Source: Sphingobium sufflavum (GTDB lineage Bacteria > Pseudomonadota > Alphaproteobacteria > Sphingomonadales > Sphingomonadaceae). Taken from it: a stretch of 64,000 nucleotides of DNA. Position 1 is the stretch's first letter. Each line of letters starts with the position of its first letter. Position numbers and translations under genes: made by a program. The stretch lies in assembly GCF_021403115.1 (NCBI RefSeq), contig NZ_JAJSSH010000016.1, positions 27,443 through 91,442 on the forward strand. The letters run 5' to 3'. This document shows, piece after piece, positions 52,270 through 61,418 of this stretch. The notes below the pieces were generated by a model. It made no database searches, was not told the DNA's origin, and saw only the letters and a list, made by a program, of their open reading frames with translations.

Positions 52270-52929
52270 TCAGACGCGGCCCGTGACGGGAATGTTCGCG
52301 CCGGTGACGGCGGAGGCCGCAGGAGACAGCAGGAAGGCGATGACCTGCGCCAGTTCCGCGGGCGCAACCCACTTGGGGGCGTCGGCCTCGCCCATGTCTG
52401 CGCGGTTGGCGGGTGTGTCGATGATGGAGGGCAGCACGGCGTTGACGCGCACACCCTTGTCCTTCAACTCCTCGGCAAGGCTTTCGGTGAGGCGGGCCAC
52501 GCCGGACTTGCTGGCAGTGTAGGCGCCCATGCCCAGCCCGGCCTTCAGCGTCGCGGCGGCACCGACATTGACGATGGCGCCTTTGGCCTCCAGCAGAGTG
52601 GGCAGCAGCGCGCGCGACGTGTGAAGCGCGGTCATGACGTTGATCTTGTGCAGGAATTCCCAACTGTCCGGGCTGCCGTCAACGATCGTTTCCCAGCGGA
52701 AGCCGCCAGCAACATTGACGAGACCGTCGACCGGTCCCTGAATCTGCGCCTTTGCGGCTTCGGCTCCGGTGGCGGAGGTGAGGTCCGCGCCACCGACGAA
52801 GGTGCCGGGGAAGCCGGGAGCCTCTGCGGCGAGGTCGATGCCCGTGACGCTATGCCCCTGTCCGGCGAGGAAAGAGGCAACCGCGCTGCCCAATATACCA
52901 GCGGCGCCGGTTACGACGATATGGCCCAT
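52270..52929 (-). CDS. SDR-family NAD(P)-dependent oxidoreductase
   Basis: The 219-residue SDR has the Rossmann motif VTGAAGILGSAVASFL, LVNVAGGF in place of NNAG, INVMTALHTSRALLP, and the YTASKSG active-site motif with Tyr and Lys. It is short for the family; the Ser of the triad may be in NVGAAAT, where Ser is replaced by Ala, so catalysis may be altered. The ATG at 52929 begins directly at the fold. The strong hairpin follows. Confidence 0.85.
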   Translation of the reverse strand: MGHIVVTGAAGILGSAVASFLAGQGHSVTGIDLAAEAPGFPGTFVGGADLTSATGAEAAKAQIQGPVDGLVNVAGGFRWETIVDGSPDSWEFLHKINVMTALHTSRALLPTLLEAKGAIVNVGAAATLKAGLGMGAYTASKSGVARLTESLAEELKDKGVRVNAVLPSIIDTPANRADMGEADAPKWVAPAELAQVIAFLLSPAASAVTGANIPVTGRV

Positions 52930-53157
52930 GATGAAGAGTCTCCAGAAATATGTGATTCCCTGCTGCATGTGCGGTCGGCAGCGGTCAAGATGCAAGGCGG
53001 CACGCGCATCATGGGTGCGATGTTTCATACGTCAGGGCGTAGGACGGGAGAGTGTTGCCTGCGTCATGGCGGGAGGTGAGTGCTGTTCAGTTGTGGGTCG
53101 CGTGCCGTGCGGTGAGCGGGCGGGCAAGTCGCCACCCGCTGCCCGCTCCTGATCTTG

Positions 53158-54834
53158 TCAGCGTGCCGGGCAGACGCTTTCCGGTCCGGCATGGAGGTCG
53201 AGGCAGCGTCCATCCGGTCCGCCCGTGGCGGGAAGGGGCAGGCCGATCTCCGCTGCCAGGGTGGGAAGAATGTCCACCGTTTCCACGCCCAGCGGTTGTT
53301 CGAACGGCGTCAGGCTCTTGCGCCAGAAGAGAATGGGGACGCGGCGGTCATAGCCCCATGGGCTGCCATGAGTCGCCACCGCGCCGACCACGGGGCCGGG
53401 AATTGGGGTGATGCGCGGCTTGAGCAGAACGACGAAATCGCCGGACCGTTCGGGATCGAAGGACGCTTTTGCTTCGTCCAGCAGGGACCATGCCTCCGGC
53501 GGGCCGGAGGGTTCCGGTGCGGCGATCAGATCCTCATGAGTGAAGACGGTCTGCACCTGCGGATGGCCGCGATAGAGGGCGAGGGCGGCTTTCAGCACCT
53601 TGCGCCGCTGTCCTGGTGACAGGGTGCGGCGAAGATAGAGATCGCCGAACGCGCCGTCGCCCAGGATCAGCGGTCCCTTGATGCGGGTGCTGGCCTCCAG
53701 CGTGCGGTTGACCTGTGGGATCGTCAGCGCGGTATCGACGCGCGTGGCGTCGGGCGCACCGTTCAGGCGGTTGCGTTCGGGCAGGTCGTGGCCCCCATGG
53801 TCAGCGGTCAGTACGACCAGATAGTCCAGCCGTGTCGAGTCCAGCCGGGCGAACAGCGCGCCGAGGTTGCGGTCCAGTTCGGCAAGCTGGATGCACATCT
53901 CCCCGCCGCCGGGGCCGAAGCTGTGCCCGACGATGTCCGTGCCGGACAGGCTGATGGCGAGTACGTCGGTATGGCCGAACTCACCCAGTCTTGCGGTGTG
54001 CAGCAGGCTGGCGGCGAGGTCGAGCGTGGCGGCGTCCAGTTCTGGCGAGACGCGGAAACGGGCGGCGTCGCCCGGCTTGCGCTCGAACCGGCCATCGCCC
54101 ACCGTCAATGTCGGAGACAGGGTGATGGGCTGGCTGACCGGGGCGCAGCGGCTGGGTCGGTCAAAGGGGGCATGGCCGTCGGCGATCCGCTGCGTCACAG
54201 CGGCGTTGACCGTGGTGACGGACGCGGGGGCCACACGCCCGGCATAGCTGGCAAAACCCTTGCCGTTCCACCACCATGTCTCGTCCGCCTTCTTGCCCGC
54301 CAGAAGCATGGCGCCGCGATCCTTGCCTGCGACGGCGATGACCCGGCTGAGCGGATCGACCGCCTTCAACCTGTCACCCAGCGTGGGGACGCGCAGACGA
54401 TGCAGGGATTGCACATAATGCTCGCTGTCCGTATCGGGGGCAGCGGAGTCTTCCATGCAATAGACCTTCTTGTCCGCCCGCGTGACGGACTGGTCGATCC
54501 AGTGGTTCGCAACGATGCCAGTGTGGCCTGGGCGATAGCCGGTCAGGATGGTGCTGTGGCCGGGGCAGGTTTCGGTCGCGGCGTGCGACTGATAGCCGCT
54601 GGGGAACACCACGCCGCCGGCCAAACGGGCGAGGCCCCCGGTGAAGGTGGCGCGATAGGTAGCGAAGAGGTCTGCGGAAAATTGATCCACTGCGATGGCG
54701 ACGATCAGTTGTGGGGGCTTTGGCTGGGCGGGTACGGGCGCCGCACGCGATGGCGTCGATGCAGGCGGCTGGGCCAGGGCGGTGGTGCCCATGAGGAGCG
54801 CCACCATGAGCGCATGCAAACCCTTGACCAGCAT
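53158..54834 (-). CDS. Alkaline phosphatase superfamily enzyme (SPAP/PafA-like)
   Basis: The 558-residue secreted enzyme has a signal peptide (to about residue 21), metal ligand Asp50 in VAIAVDQFSADL and the nucleophile Thr89 in SHAATETCPGHSTI. Further ligands lie in SLSGTDIVGHSFGPGGGE and LTADHGGHD, with a distal His in ATHGSPWG. This set matches the Sphingomonas alkaline phosphatase SPAP, a calcium-independent, zinc-dependent phosphate-irrepressible-type enzyme with Thr nucleophile. It probably scavenges phosphate from monoesters or diesters in the periplasm. It is divergent from dsbD with 73 bp between them. Confidence 0.92.
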   Translation of the reverse strand: MLVKGLHALMVALLMGTTALAQPPASTPSRAAPVPAQPKPPQLIVAIAVDQFSADLFATYRATFTGGLARLAGGVVFPSGYQSHAATETCPGHSTILTGYRPGHTGIVANHWIDQSVTRADKKVYCMEDSAAPDTDSEHYVQSLHRLRVPTLGDRLKAVDPLSRVIAVAGKDRGAMLLAGKKADETWWWNGKGFASYAGRVAPASVTTVNAAVTQRIADGHAPFDRPSRCAPVSQPITLSPTLTVGDGRFERKPGDAARFRVSPELDAATLDLAASLLHTARLGEFGHTDVLAISLSGTDIVGHSFGPGGGEMCIQLAELDRNLGALFARLDSTRLDYLVVLTADHGGHDLPERNRLNGAPDATRVDTALTIPQVNRTLEASTRIKGPLILGDGAFGDLYLRRTLSPGQRRKVLKAALALYRGHPQVQTVFTHEDLIAAPEPSGPPEAWSLLDEAKASFDPERSGDFVVLLKPRITPIPGPVVGAVATHGSPWGYDRRVPILFWRKSLTPFEQPLGVETVDILPTLAAEIGLPLPATGGPDGRCLDLHAGPESVCPAR

Positions 54835-54907
54835 CTAAATCCTCCGTGCGGCACTTGCCCCTGGGGCAGGAGTGCAATAGCGCAATCTTCTCACGCGGGA
54901 ACGGCCG

Positions 54908-56986
54908 ATGCGCTTTTCAAACTGCCTTTTTATGACATTTTCCCTGTTGGCTGCTCTGTTCGTCGTCCTGCTGGGCGGGACGGGCGCGGCGCAAGCCCAG
55001 TCGCCCTTTGGCGAGGATGGCCCGCACATCATCCCGCAACTGGTGGCGGAAAGCGCCACGCCTGCGCCGGGCAGTACGGTGTTGCTGGCGATTGCATTGC
55101 GGCCCAAGGCTGGCTGGCATGGCTATTGGGTCAATCCGGGCGATGCCGGCCTGGGCATGGATGCCCGCTGGGCCGTGCCTGCGGGTGCGAGCGTGGGGAC
55201 GTTGCGCTACCCCGCGCCGCAGAGATTGCTCGTGTCCGGCCTGATGAACCACGTTTATGAAGGCCCCTATGCGCTGCTGGCCGAATTGCGTCTGCCGCCG
55301 GGTGCGAAGGCGGGGCAGGTGGTGCCAGTGGCGCTGGATGCGCGCTGGCTGGCCTGTACCGACAAGATTTGCGTGCCGGAGCAGGCTAAGCTCTCCCTCT
55401 CGCTGACCATCGGCGATGGAGCGGTGACGCCGGATGCACGGCAACGGTTCGATGGCTATCGCGCCGCCTTGCCGCGTCCGCTGGGCAGCGAGGCCCATTA
55501 TACGGTTCAGGGCAACCGGCTGCGCATTGCCATCCCCTATCCGGCGGCCGCTCCGGTGACGGCACCCTGGTTCTATGCGGAGACGAAAGATCTGGTCGCC
55601 TATGCCGCGCCGCAAGATGCGCGGCGGGTGGGGGATATGCTGGTGATCGAGACGGGCGTGGCCCCGGCTGCCCGGCCCAGCGGCGCGATCGAAGGCGTGC
55701 TGACCGCAGGGCCGGGCATGGCACTGGCTTTGACGGCCCGACCCGGCCCGGTGCCGACCGGTGGAGTACGAGTGGGCGAAGATATAACGCGGCAGGTGGA
55801 CGCCGCCGCTTTCCTGCTGGCGCTGGCCGGGGCGTTGCTGGGCGGATTGCTGCTGAATGTGATGCCGTGCGTCTTTCCCATCCTGAGCCTCAAGGCGATC
55901 AGCCTGGCCAAGGCGGGTGGAGAGGAGCGGCAGGTTCGGCGCGAGGCGATAGCCTATGCCTTAGGTGCGTTGTTGAGTTGCATGGCACTGGGCGGCGCCA
56001 TCCTTGCCCTGCGTGCGGCGGGAACGAGTGTGGGTTGGGCGTTCCAGTTGCAGGATAATCGCGTCATCGCGTTGCTGTTGGTGCTAGTGGTTGCGATCAC
56101 GGCCAATCTGGCGGGGCTGTTCGCGTTGCCGGCGTTGGATGGCGGGCGGCAGGGTAAGGGCGTGCGCGGTGCTTTCCTGACCGGCGTGCTGGCGGCGTTC
56201 GTGGCGACGCCGTGCACCGGGCCATTCATGGCGGCGGCGATGGGCGCGGCGATCCTTATGCCATGGCCGCTGGCGGTGACGATCTTTGCCGGGCTGGGGC
56301 TGGGGCTGGCATCGCCGTTCCTGGCGCTGGCCTATATTCCGTCGCTGCGGCGGCGGCTGCCCCGGCCGGGTCCGTGGATGGAATGGCTGCGGCGGATCAT
56401 GGCGGTGCCAATGGCGCTGACCGCGCTGGCGCTGGGCTGGCTGCTGTGGCGGCAGGGTAGTGGGGCGGGGATTGTGCTGGCGGTGGTGCTGGTGGCGGCG
56501 ACCTTTGCGCTGTTCGCCGCTATTGGCCGGGGGCAAAGGCGGGGGATGGCGACGTCGGTGTGGGGCATGGCGGGGGCGGTGGCGATCGTCGTGCTGGCCT
56601 GCGCAGGGGCGATGCAGTTACCCGCGCCACGCCCGGCGGAGAGCGTCGAGGGGGCGGTGCCCTTCAGCACGGAGCGGCTGGCAACCCTGCGGGCGGAGAA
56701 GCGCCCGGTCTTCCTCTATTTCACCGCTGACTGGTGCGTGACGTGCAAGGTGAATGAGGCGAGCGCCATCGCAACCGACGATGTGCGCGCGGCCTTTGCC
56801 GGAGCGGGCGTGGCGGTGATGGTGGGTGACTGGACGCGCGGCGACCCAGTCATCACCCGTTTCCTGGAGACGCAGGGACGATCCGGCGTGCCGCTCTACC
56901 TCTATTATGCGCCGGGCGCGGACAAGGCGCGGCCATTGCCGCAATTGCTGACGCCCGCGACGCTCACCGAACTGGTGAAGGGCTGA
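54908..56986 (+). CDS. dsbD: DsbD-type thiol:disulfide interchange protein
   Basis: The 692-residue protein has a signal peptide, a periplasmic N-terminal domain with a Cys pair (WLACTDKICVP near 140) and eight membrane helices. Those helices carry the paired cysteines NVMPCVFPILSLKA and VATPCTGPFMAAAMG; a C-terminal thioredoxin-like domain has ADWCVTCK. It carries electrons from cytoplasmic thioredoxin to periplasmic proteins. The long N-terminal domain suggests the ScsB-like branch. tlyA follows after 3 bp. Confidence 0.92.
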   Translation: MRFSNCLFMTFSLLAALFVVLLGGTGAAQAQSPFGEDGPHIIPQLVAESATPAPGSTVLLAIALRPKAGWHGYWVNPGDAGLGMDARWAVPAGASVGTLRYPAPQRLLVSGLMNHVYEGPYALLAELRLPPGAKAGQVVPVALDARWLACTDKICVPEQAKLSLSLTIGDGAVTPDARQRFDGYRAALPRPLGSEAHYTVQGNRLRIAIPYPAAAPVTAPWFYAETKDLVAYAAPQDARRVGDMLVIETGVAPAARPSGAIEGVLTAGPGMALALTARPGPVPTGGVRVGEDITRQVDAAAFLLALAGALLGGLLLNVMPCVFPILSLKAISLAKAGGEERQVRREAIAYALGALLSCMALGGAILALRAAGTSVGWAFQLQDNRVIALLLVLVVAITANLAGLFALPALDGGRQGKGVRGAFLTGVLAAFVATPCTGPFMAAAMGAAILMPWPLAVTIFAGLGLGLASPFLALAYIPSLRRRLPRPGPWMEWLRRIMAVPMALTALALGWLLWRQGSGAGIVLAVVLVAATFALFAAIGRGQRRGMATSVWGMAGAVAIVVLACAGAMQLPAPRPAESVEGAVPFSTERLATLRAEKRPVFLYFTADWCVTCKVNEASAIATDDVRAAFAGAGVAVMVGDWTRGDPVITRFLETQGRSGVPLYLYYAPGADKARPLPQLLTPATLTELVKG

Positions 56987-56989
56987 ACC

Positions 56990-57733
56990 ATGGCCAAGAT
57001 GCGTGCGGACCAGATGCTGGTCGAACGGGGGCTGGCCGAAAGCCGGACGCGCGCGCAGGCGCTCATCATGGCGGGGCATGTCTATAGCGGCGATCGCAAG
57101 GTGGAGAAGGCGGGCCAGACTCTCCCGCCTGACGCACCGATGGAGGTCAAGGGACGCGACCATCCATGGGTATCGCGCGGGGGAATCAAGCTGGCGCATG
57201 CGCTGGATCATTTCGCGATGGACGTGACCGGCGCCGTCGCGATGGACGTCGGAAGTTCCACGGGCGGCTTTACCGACGTGCTGCTGAGCAAAGGGGCCGT
57301 GCGGGTCTATGCGGTGGACAGTGGCACCAACCAACTGGCGTGGAAGCTGCGCATCGACCCGCGCGTCGTGGTGCATGAGCAGACCAGTGCGCGCATCCTG
57401 ACGCCGGACCATGTCCCCGAACCCATCGACATCATCGTGTGCGACGCCAGCTTCATCGGTCTTGCCAAGGTGCTGGAACGGCCATTGAGTTTTGCCGCGC
57501 CGGGCGCGCGCCTCGTGGCGCTTATCAAGCCGCAGTTCGAGGCGGGGCAGGCGGAGGTGGGCAAGGGCGGCGTCGTGCGCGATCTCGCCGTGCATGTTCG
57601 CGTGTGCAGCGAAGTAGAACAATGGGTTATCGGGCAGGGCTGGCACGTCGAGGGTATCGTGCCAAGCCCGATCACCGGGCCGGAAGGTAATGTCGAGTTC
57701 CTGATCCTGGCGCATCGACTGGCCGGGGCCTGA
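56990..57733 (+). CDS. tlyA: TlyA-family rRNA 2'-O-methyltransferase
   Basis: The 247-residue protein has an N-terminal S4 RNA-binding domain (RADQMLVERGLAESRTRAQALIMAGHVYSGDRKVEKAGQ). A FtsJ-like SAM domain follows, with the loop AMDVGSSTGGFTDVLLSKGA, VCDASFIGL and LIKPQFEAG (the K-D-K-E type catalytic set). TlyA enzymes methylate cytidine 2'-OH in 16S and 23S rRNA and affect capreomycin sensitivity; the name hemolysin A is historical. It directly follows dsbD and is likely in its operon. Confidence 0.94.
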   Translation: MAKMRADQMLVERGLAESRTRAQALIMAGHVYSGDRKVEKAGQTLPPDAPMEVKGRDHPWVSRGGIKLAHALDHFAMDVTGAVAMDVGSSTGGFTDVLLSKGAVRVYAVDSGTNQLAWKLRIDPRVVVHEQTSARILTPDHVPEPIDIIVCDASFIGLAKVLERPLSFAAPGARLVALIKPQFEAGQAEVGKGGVVRDLAVHVRVCSEVEQWVIGQGWHVEGIVPSPITGPEGNVEFLILAHRLAGA

Positions 57734-57861
57734 ACGGCGCCCGCCAACCTATTGCGCGCCTGCGTAACAAGGCGCTTGCTCCGCCCTCTAAATCCCCGCA
57801 CATGTTGCGTCCTGAACCGGTTTAGGGGGATTCGCGTGGTCGATACGGCAGGGTGCGGCAG

Positions 57862-58410
57862 ATGAACGAACTCGCGTCCAGATCGCAACTGCGCATGTCC
57901 TTCCTGCGCTGGGCTTTGTTCTGCGTTTCTCTGATCCTGTTACTGGGGATAGGGTCCGGCATTGTTTCCAACAGTGGTTATGGCAACGCTTGGTTCGCCG
58001 CACTTGCGAAACCGGCGATCATGCCGCCCGGCTGGGCGTTTGGCGCTGCATGGACAATCCTCTACATCCTGCTGGGGCTGGCATTGGCGGTGGTGATCGG
58101 CGCACGGCGTGCGCCGGGGCGGGGACTGGCGATCACTATCTTCATCGTGCAGATCATCCTCAATTTCCTGTGGTCGCCCCTGTTCTTTGCCGCGCATGAG
58201 GTGACGGTGGCCTTCTACCTGATCCTCCTCATATTGGTGCTGTCGGTCCTGACTACCCTGTTGTTTGCACGGGTGCGGACGGCGGCGGCGGTGCTGATGC
58301 TGCCCTATCTGCTATGGCTGTGCTTTGCGGCTTTCCTGAACTTTGCGATCGATCAGGCGAACCCGCATGCGGAAACGCTTGTCGCGCCCGCCATCAGTAC
58401 CCAGATATAG
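57862..58410 (+). CDS. tspO: TspO/MBR-family membrane protein
   Basis: The 182-residue protein has five membrane helices, with the family marks WFAALAKPAIMPPGWAFGAAWTILYILLGLAL (W, P and W-x2-Y), NFLWSPLFFAAHEV and PYLLWLCFAAFLNFAI. TspO proteins bind tetrapyrroles and cholesterol-like ligands and affect pigment gene expression and stress in Alphaproteobacteria. The ATG at 57862 is chosen over an upstream GTG. It is followed after 31 bp by the ubiK-like gene. Confidence 0.92.
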   Translation: MNELASRSQLRMSFLRWALFCVSLILLLGIGSGIVSNSGYGNAWFAALAKPAIMPPGWAFGAAWTILYILLGLALAVVIGARRAPGRGLAITIFIVQIILNFLWSPLFFAAHEVTVAFYLILLILVLSVLTTLLFARVRTAAAVLMLPYLLWLCFAAFLNFAIDQANPHAETLVAPAISTQI

Positions 58411-58441
58411 GGCAGACCTTCCCCTTTTTCTGATTACGGAT

Positions 58442-58726
58442 ATGGCCATGCAGAGCGAGAACCGCATTTTCGACGATCTTTCCAAGCTCATCAACGGCGC
58501 AGCAGGCACGTTGGCGGGCGTAGGCCGGGAGTTCGAAGGCAACGCCCGCGAGCGGGCGCGCGAATGGATCGGTGGCCTGGACTTCGTGACGCGCGAGGAA
58601 TTCGAGGCGGTAAAGGCGCTGGCCGCCGCCGCGCGCGAGGAAGTGGACCTGCTGAAAGCGCGGCTCGCTGTGCTGGAAGGTAAGGGCACGCCCGGAGGCA
58701 GCGTGGGATCCAGCGCTGCGGGCTGA
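58442..58726 (+). CDS. ubiK: UbiK-family (BMFP) accessory protein
   Basis: The 94-residue protein has an N-terminal amphipathic helix (NRIFDDLSKLINGAAGTL) and a C-terminal coiled coil (TREEFEAVKALAAAAREEVDLLKARLAVLEGK), the layout of the UbiK/BMFP family. Members aid ubiquinone biosynthesis, forming a trimer with membrane-fusing activity. A Gly/Ser tail ends it. It lies between tspO and the DnaA-box-like words at 58750-58780. Confidence 0.9.
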   Translation: MAMQSENRIFDDLSKLINGAAGTLAGVGREFEGNARERAREWIGGLDFVTREEFEAVKALAAAAREEVDLLKARLAVLEGKGTPGGSVGSSAAG

Positions 58727-58749
58727 TCCGTCCACGCTTCGTCCTCCAT

Positions 58750-58780
58750 CTTTCCACAAGTTTTCCACAGCTTTTCCACC
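58750..58780 (+). promoter_or_regulatory. Three DnaA-box-like words at exact 11-bp spacing
   Basis: ctttccaca (58750), ttttccaca (58761) and ttttccacc (58772) each differ slightly from the DnaA consensus TTATCCACA. They are spaced 11 bp start to start, so they face the same side of the helix. They lie after the ubiK stop and about 140 bp before the ybjN-type gene. Confidence 0.5.
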
Positions 58781-58916
58781 GGGCTGCCCCAATGGCACCC
58801 GGATCGGCCCTGTTTCATACCGGTTTCATGGTTGCCGCGCTGTGCGCAGGCGGCAAACCATGCTATCGTCCTTGGCAGGCGGACATAGATCGGTTCGAAG
58901 GGACCGCAGTACATAG

Positions 58917-59423
58917 ATGATGGATCGAGACGAATTTACCCACGGTGATCAGGAGGCGGAGCCGATCGACATGCTCGCCGCCTATTTCGAGGCCTATGAC
59001 TGGCCTTTCGAACATGTGGCCGAGGATGAGATCAGCGCCAAATATCGCGGTAGCTGGACCGAATATGAAATCAGGGCGATCTGGCGTGAAGACGATCAGG
59101 TTCTACAGATTCTTGTCATGCCCGACATCCGCGTGGCCGACGACAAGCGGCTGGCGATCTATGAGACTGTTGCGCTGATCAACGAGCAGATGTGGCTAGG
59201 CCATTTCGAGACTTGGTCGAGCAACGGTACGCTGTTGTTCCGCCATGGCGCGTTGCTGGGCACGCAGGGATCGTTGACTCTGGATCAGGCGCAATTGCTG
59301 ATCGAGAGCGCAATCGACGAGTGCGAGCGTTTCTACCCCGTGTTCCAGTTCGTGCTGTGGGGCGGCAAGTCGCCTGTGGACGCGCTGGCCGCCAGCCTGA
59401 TCGAGACCCATGGCGAGGCGTGA
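58917..59423 (+). CDS. YbjN domain-containing protein
   Basis: The 168-residue soluble protein has the YbjN fold pattern (IDMLAAYFEAYDWPFEHVAEDEISAKYRGSWTEYEIRAIWREDDQVLQILVMPDIRV), and DECERFYPVFQFVLWGGKSPVDALAASLIETHG near the C-terminus. The fold resembles type III secretion chaperones; sphingomonad homologues are uncharacterised, often next to proC as here. The start codon is ATG at 58917, with a second ATG at 58920. proC begins one base after the stop. Confidence 0.88.
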   Translation: MMDRDEFTHGDQEAEPIDMLAAYFEAYDWPFEHVAEDEISAKYRGSWTEYEIRAIWREDDQVLQILVMPDIRVADDKRLAIYETVALINEQMWLGHFETWSSNGTLLFRHGALLGTQGSLTLDQAQLLIESAIDECERFYPVFQFVLWGGKSPVDALAASLIETHGEA

Positions 59424-59424
59424 C

Positions 59425-60252
59425 GTGACGGACAATATCGGATCATTGGCCGACTGGGACCGGCCGCTTCTTCTTATCGGCTGCGGTAATATGGCGGGGT
59501 CGATACTGGCGCGCTGGCTGGACAGCGGCCTGTCGCCGGAGCGGGTGCAGGTGGTCGATCCGGCGCAACCGGCGCTGGTGCCGGGCATAGACGTGCGGAC
59601 GGCGTTGCCGGAACGTATCGCGCCGGGAACCATCGTGCTGGTCGGCATTAAGCCGCAGCAGTTCGACGGGATCTCGGGGCCGCTCAATGCCCTGCTGGAT
59701 GGCGGTGCTGTCGTGCTGTCGATCATGGCGGGCCTGCCTGTCGGCCTGTTGCGCAAGGCGCTGCCGCGCGCGGTTGGCATCGTGCGGCTGATGCCCAACC
59801 TGCCGGTGCGGACGGGCGAAGGTGTCGTCCTGACCTTTTCCGAAGGTGCAGAAAATGCGCAGGTCGGGCAACTGCTGGCTCCGCTGGGGCTGGTGGAGGC
59901 ATTGGCATCGGAGGACGACTTCGATCTCGGCACGGCGCTGAGCGGTTGTGGACCGGCCTATGTCTATCGCGTGATCGATGCACTGGCGGCGGCGGCGTCC
60001 CGGTTGGGATTGGGTGAGGCGCAGGCGGCACGGTTGGCGTTGCAGACGGTTGCGGGCGCAGCGTCGGCGGCATCCCGTTCCGACAGTGCACCGGCGGCAA
60101 TGGCCGATGCTGTCGCTAGCCCCGGCGGTATGACGCGGCTGGGCCTCGACGTGCTGGACGCGGACGAGCGGCTGGTTGAACTGCTAACCGACACGTTGCG
60201 CGCGGCGCGCGACCGGGGTGCGGAACTGGCGGCGGCCAGCCTCAACGCCTGA
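59425..60252 (+). CDS. proC: Pyrroline-5-carboxylate reductase
   Basis: The product has about 275 residues. It opens with the Rossmann motif LLLIGCGNMAGSILARWL, then VLVGIKPQQ, SIMAGLPVGLLRKALP, RLMPNLPVRTGEGV, the substrate-site SGCGPAYVYRVIDALA, and VASPGGMTRLGLDVLD. It makes proline from pyrroline-5-carboxylate with NAD(P)H. The GTG at 59425 has an AGG 7 nt upstream; an ATG at 59410 overlaps the ybjN-type gene and would add five residues. It may be in an operon with that gene. Confidence 0.95.
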   Translation: MTDNIGSLADWDRPLLLIGCGNMAGSILARWLDSGLSPERVQVVDPAQPALVPGIDVRTALPERIAPGTIVLVGIKPQQFDGISGPLNALLDGGAVVLSIMAGLPVGLLRKALPRAVGIVRLMPNLPVRTGEGVVLTFSEGAENAQVGQLLAPLGLVEALASEDDFDLGTALSGCGPAYVYRVIDALAAAASRLGLGEAQAARLALQTVAGAASAASRSDSAPAAMADAVASPGGMTRLGLDVLDADERLVELLTDTLRAARDRGAELAAASLNA

Positions 60253-60270
60253 ACGGGGGGTAAGCGCGTC

Positions 60271-60810
60271 CTATCGCTTGATCTGGAGCGCGATCAGGCG
60301 CCCTAGTTGTTCCGGAGGCAATAATCCCTCCAGTACGCGCCAGAAGCCGGTAACCGGTCCCTGTCCGGCCTGAGCATAGGCTGCGGCCATCCCCTCTCGC
60401 AGGCGGCTGAACAATTCAGCCTCGACCACCCGACCACGCGGGGTAAGGCGCAGTAGCTTTTGCCGCCGGTCGCGGATGCCCGCGCGACTTTCCACGAAAC
60501 CCCGGTCGCCGAGGTCTTGCAACACCCGGTTCAACGATTGCTTGGTGATGCCCAGCAGGGAGAGAATGGCGCCGACCGTCTGATCGTCCTGCCGCCCGAT
60601 GAAATAAAGTGCGCGGTGGTGGGCCTGGCCCAGGCCATGCGCGACCAGCACATCGTCGATCATCGCCATCATCGCGACATGCCCGAAATGCAGCAGTTCG
60701 ATGCCTCTCCGGACTTCATCCTCGCGGAGGAAGAGCGGAGAAGCGGAGGGAAGGGTGTCTTTCATGGCCGCCGCATCATTTTTTACAGATACACGCTTAT
60801 CTCTTTTCAT
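60271..60810 (-). CDS. MarR-family transcriptional regulator
   Basis: The 179-residue protein has the MarR winged helix: RGIELLHFGHVAMMAMIDDVLVAHGLGQAHHRALYFI, GAILSLLGITKQSLNRVLQDLGDRGFVESRAGIRDRRQKLLRLTPRGR (recognition helix and wing), then a dimerisation helix. An open frame continues upstream to 60921, but that part would translate through the tRNA-Gln gene, so the start is at 60810 or the ATG at 60765. It is convergent with proC. The ligand and target are not visible. Confidence 0.88.
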   Translation of the reverse strand: MKRDKRVSVKNDAAAMKDTLPSASPLFLREDEVRRGIELLHFGHVAMMAMIDDVLVAHGLGQAHHRALYFIGRQDDQTVGAILSLLGITKQSLNRVLQDLGDRGFVESRAGIRDRRQKLLRLTPRGRVVEAELFSRLREGMAAAYAQAGQGPVTGFWRVLEGLLPPEQLGRLIALQIKR

Positions 60811-60845
60811 CGCGCGCATCCACGCTATATGAGCCGCCTGATTGT

Positions 60846-60920
60846 TGGGGCGTCGCCAAGCGGTAAGGCAGCGGCTTTTGATGCCGCCATGCGCAGGTTC
60901 GAATCCTGCCGCCCCAGCCA
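60846..60920 (+). tRNA. tRNA-Gln (TTG anticodon)
   Basis: The 75-nt cloverleaf has a 7-bp acceptor stem (TGGGGCG with CGCCCCA), a D-loop with AGCGGTAAGGCA, anticodon loop CTTTTGATG giving TTG, a T-arm with GGTTCGAATCC, and an encoded CCA end. It is divergent from the MarR regulator. Confidence 0.93.
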
Positions 60921-61418
60921 ATTTCCTTTCCTCTATCCAAGAACCGCAGAAATGCGTGGGTTCGGCTAGCGAAATTCTGGCTGTATAGGTAGAGTCACAA
61001 CTCTGTGTTGTGAGGTTTGCCCGCCATGTTTTTCGAACGGGTGTCGCTGTAGCTTCACCTTTTGGTGGCCCCAGATTTTGGGGCCATGATAATCAAAATC
61101 GGTTCATTGAGACTCGGCAGGACACATTCCGGAATAACTCGTTCGGAGCCGCAGTCATGATAAAGGCCCGCGAGATGCCTAGTGAATGAAGGGGCGTCAT
61201 CAGCAACAACGCCTCATTATGACCGTTTGAGCGCGCCGACATGACCACCCCGAACCCACGAACCTTACCGATCAATTCACGGCAGCTCTGCGTTGCCGCA
61301 AACTGGCTATGCCTTTCTCCCGGGCAAGAAATTCTATCATGAGACACAAGAATTAATTTCTATAGATTAAATAGGAAATTGATCCGGGGGTAATTATGAG
61401 GCCAAATGCAGTCGCCAG
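60921..61418. other. Intergenic stretch with two hairpins
   Basis: It contains an inverted repeat tcacaac/gttgtga (60995-61013) and a 7-bp GGCCCCA/TGGGGCC hairpin (61067-61085). A minus-strand open frame 61093-61347 (84 codons) has no recognisable product. The last 60 bp are AT-rich and should hold the promoter of the receptor gene. Confidence 0.5.

Noticed and set aside
58750..58780. Replication origin
   Set aside because: Three DnaA-like words are present, but there is no AT-rich unwinding region, no more boxes, and none of the usual origin-linked genes.
60811..60921. N-terminal extension of the MarR regulator
   Set aside because: The added residues would be translated from the complement of the tRNA-Gln gene, so this part of the frame is not coding.
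61093..61347. 84-codon minus-strand open frame before the receptor gene
   Set aside because: AT-rich DNA precedes it and a hairpin follows, but the product is not recognisable and no ribosome site is clear. Left unannotated as a gene.
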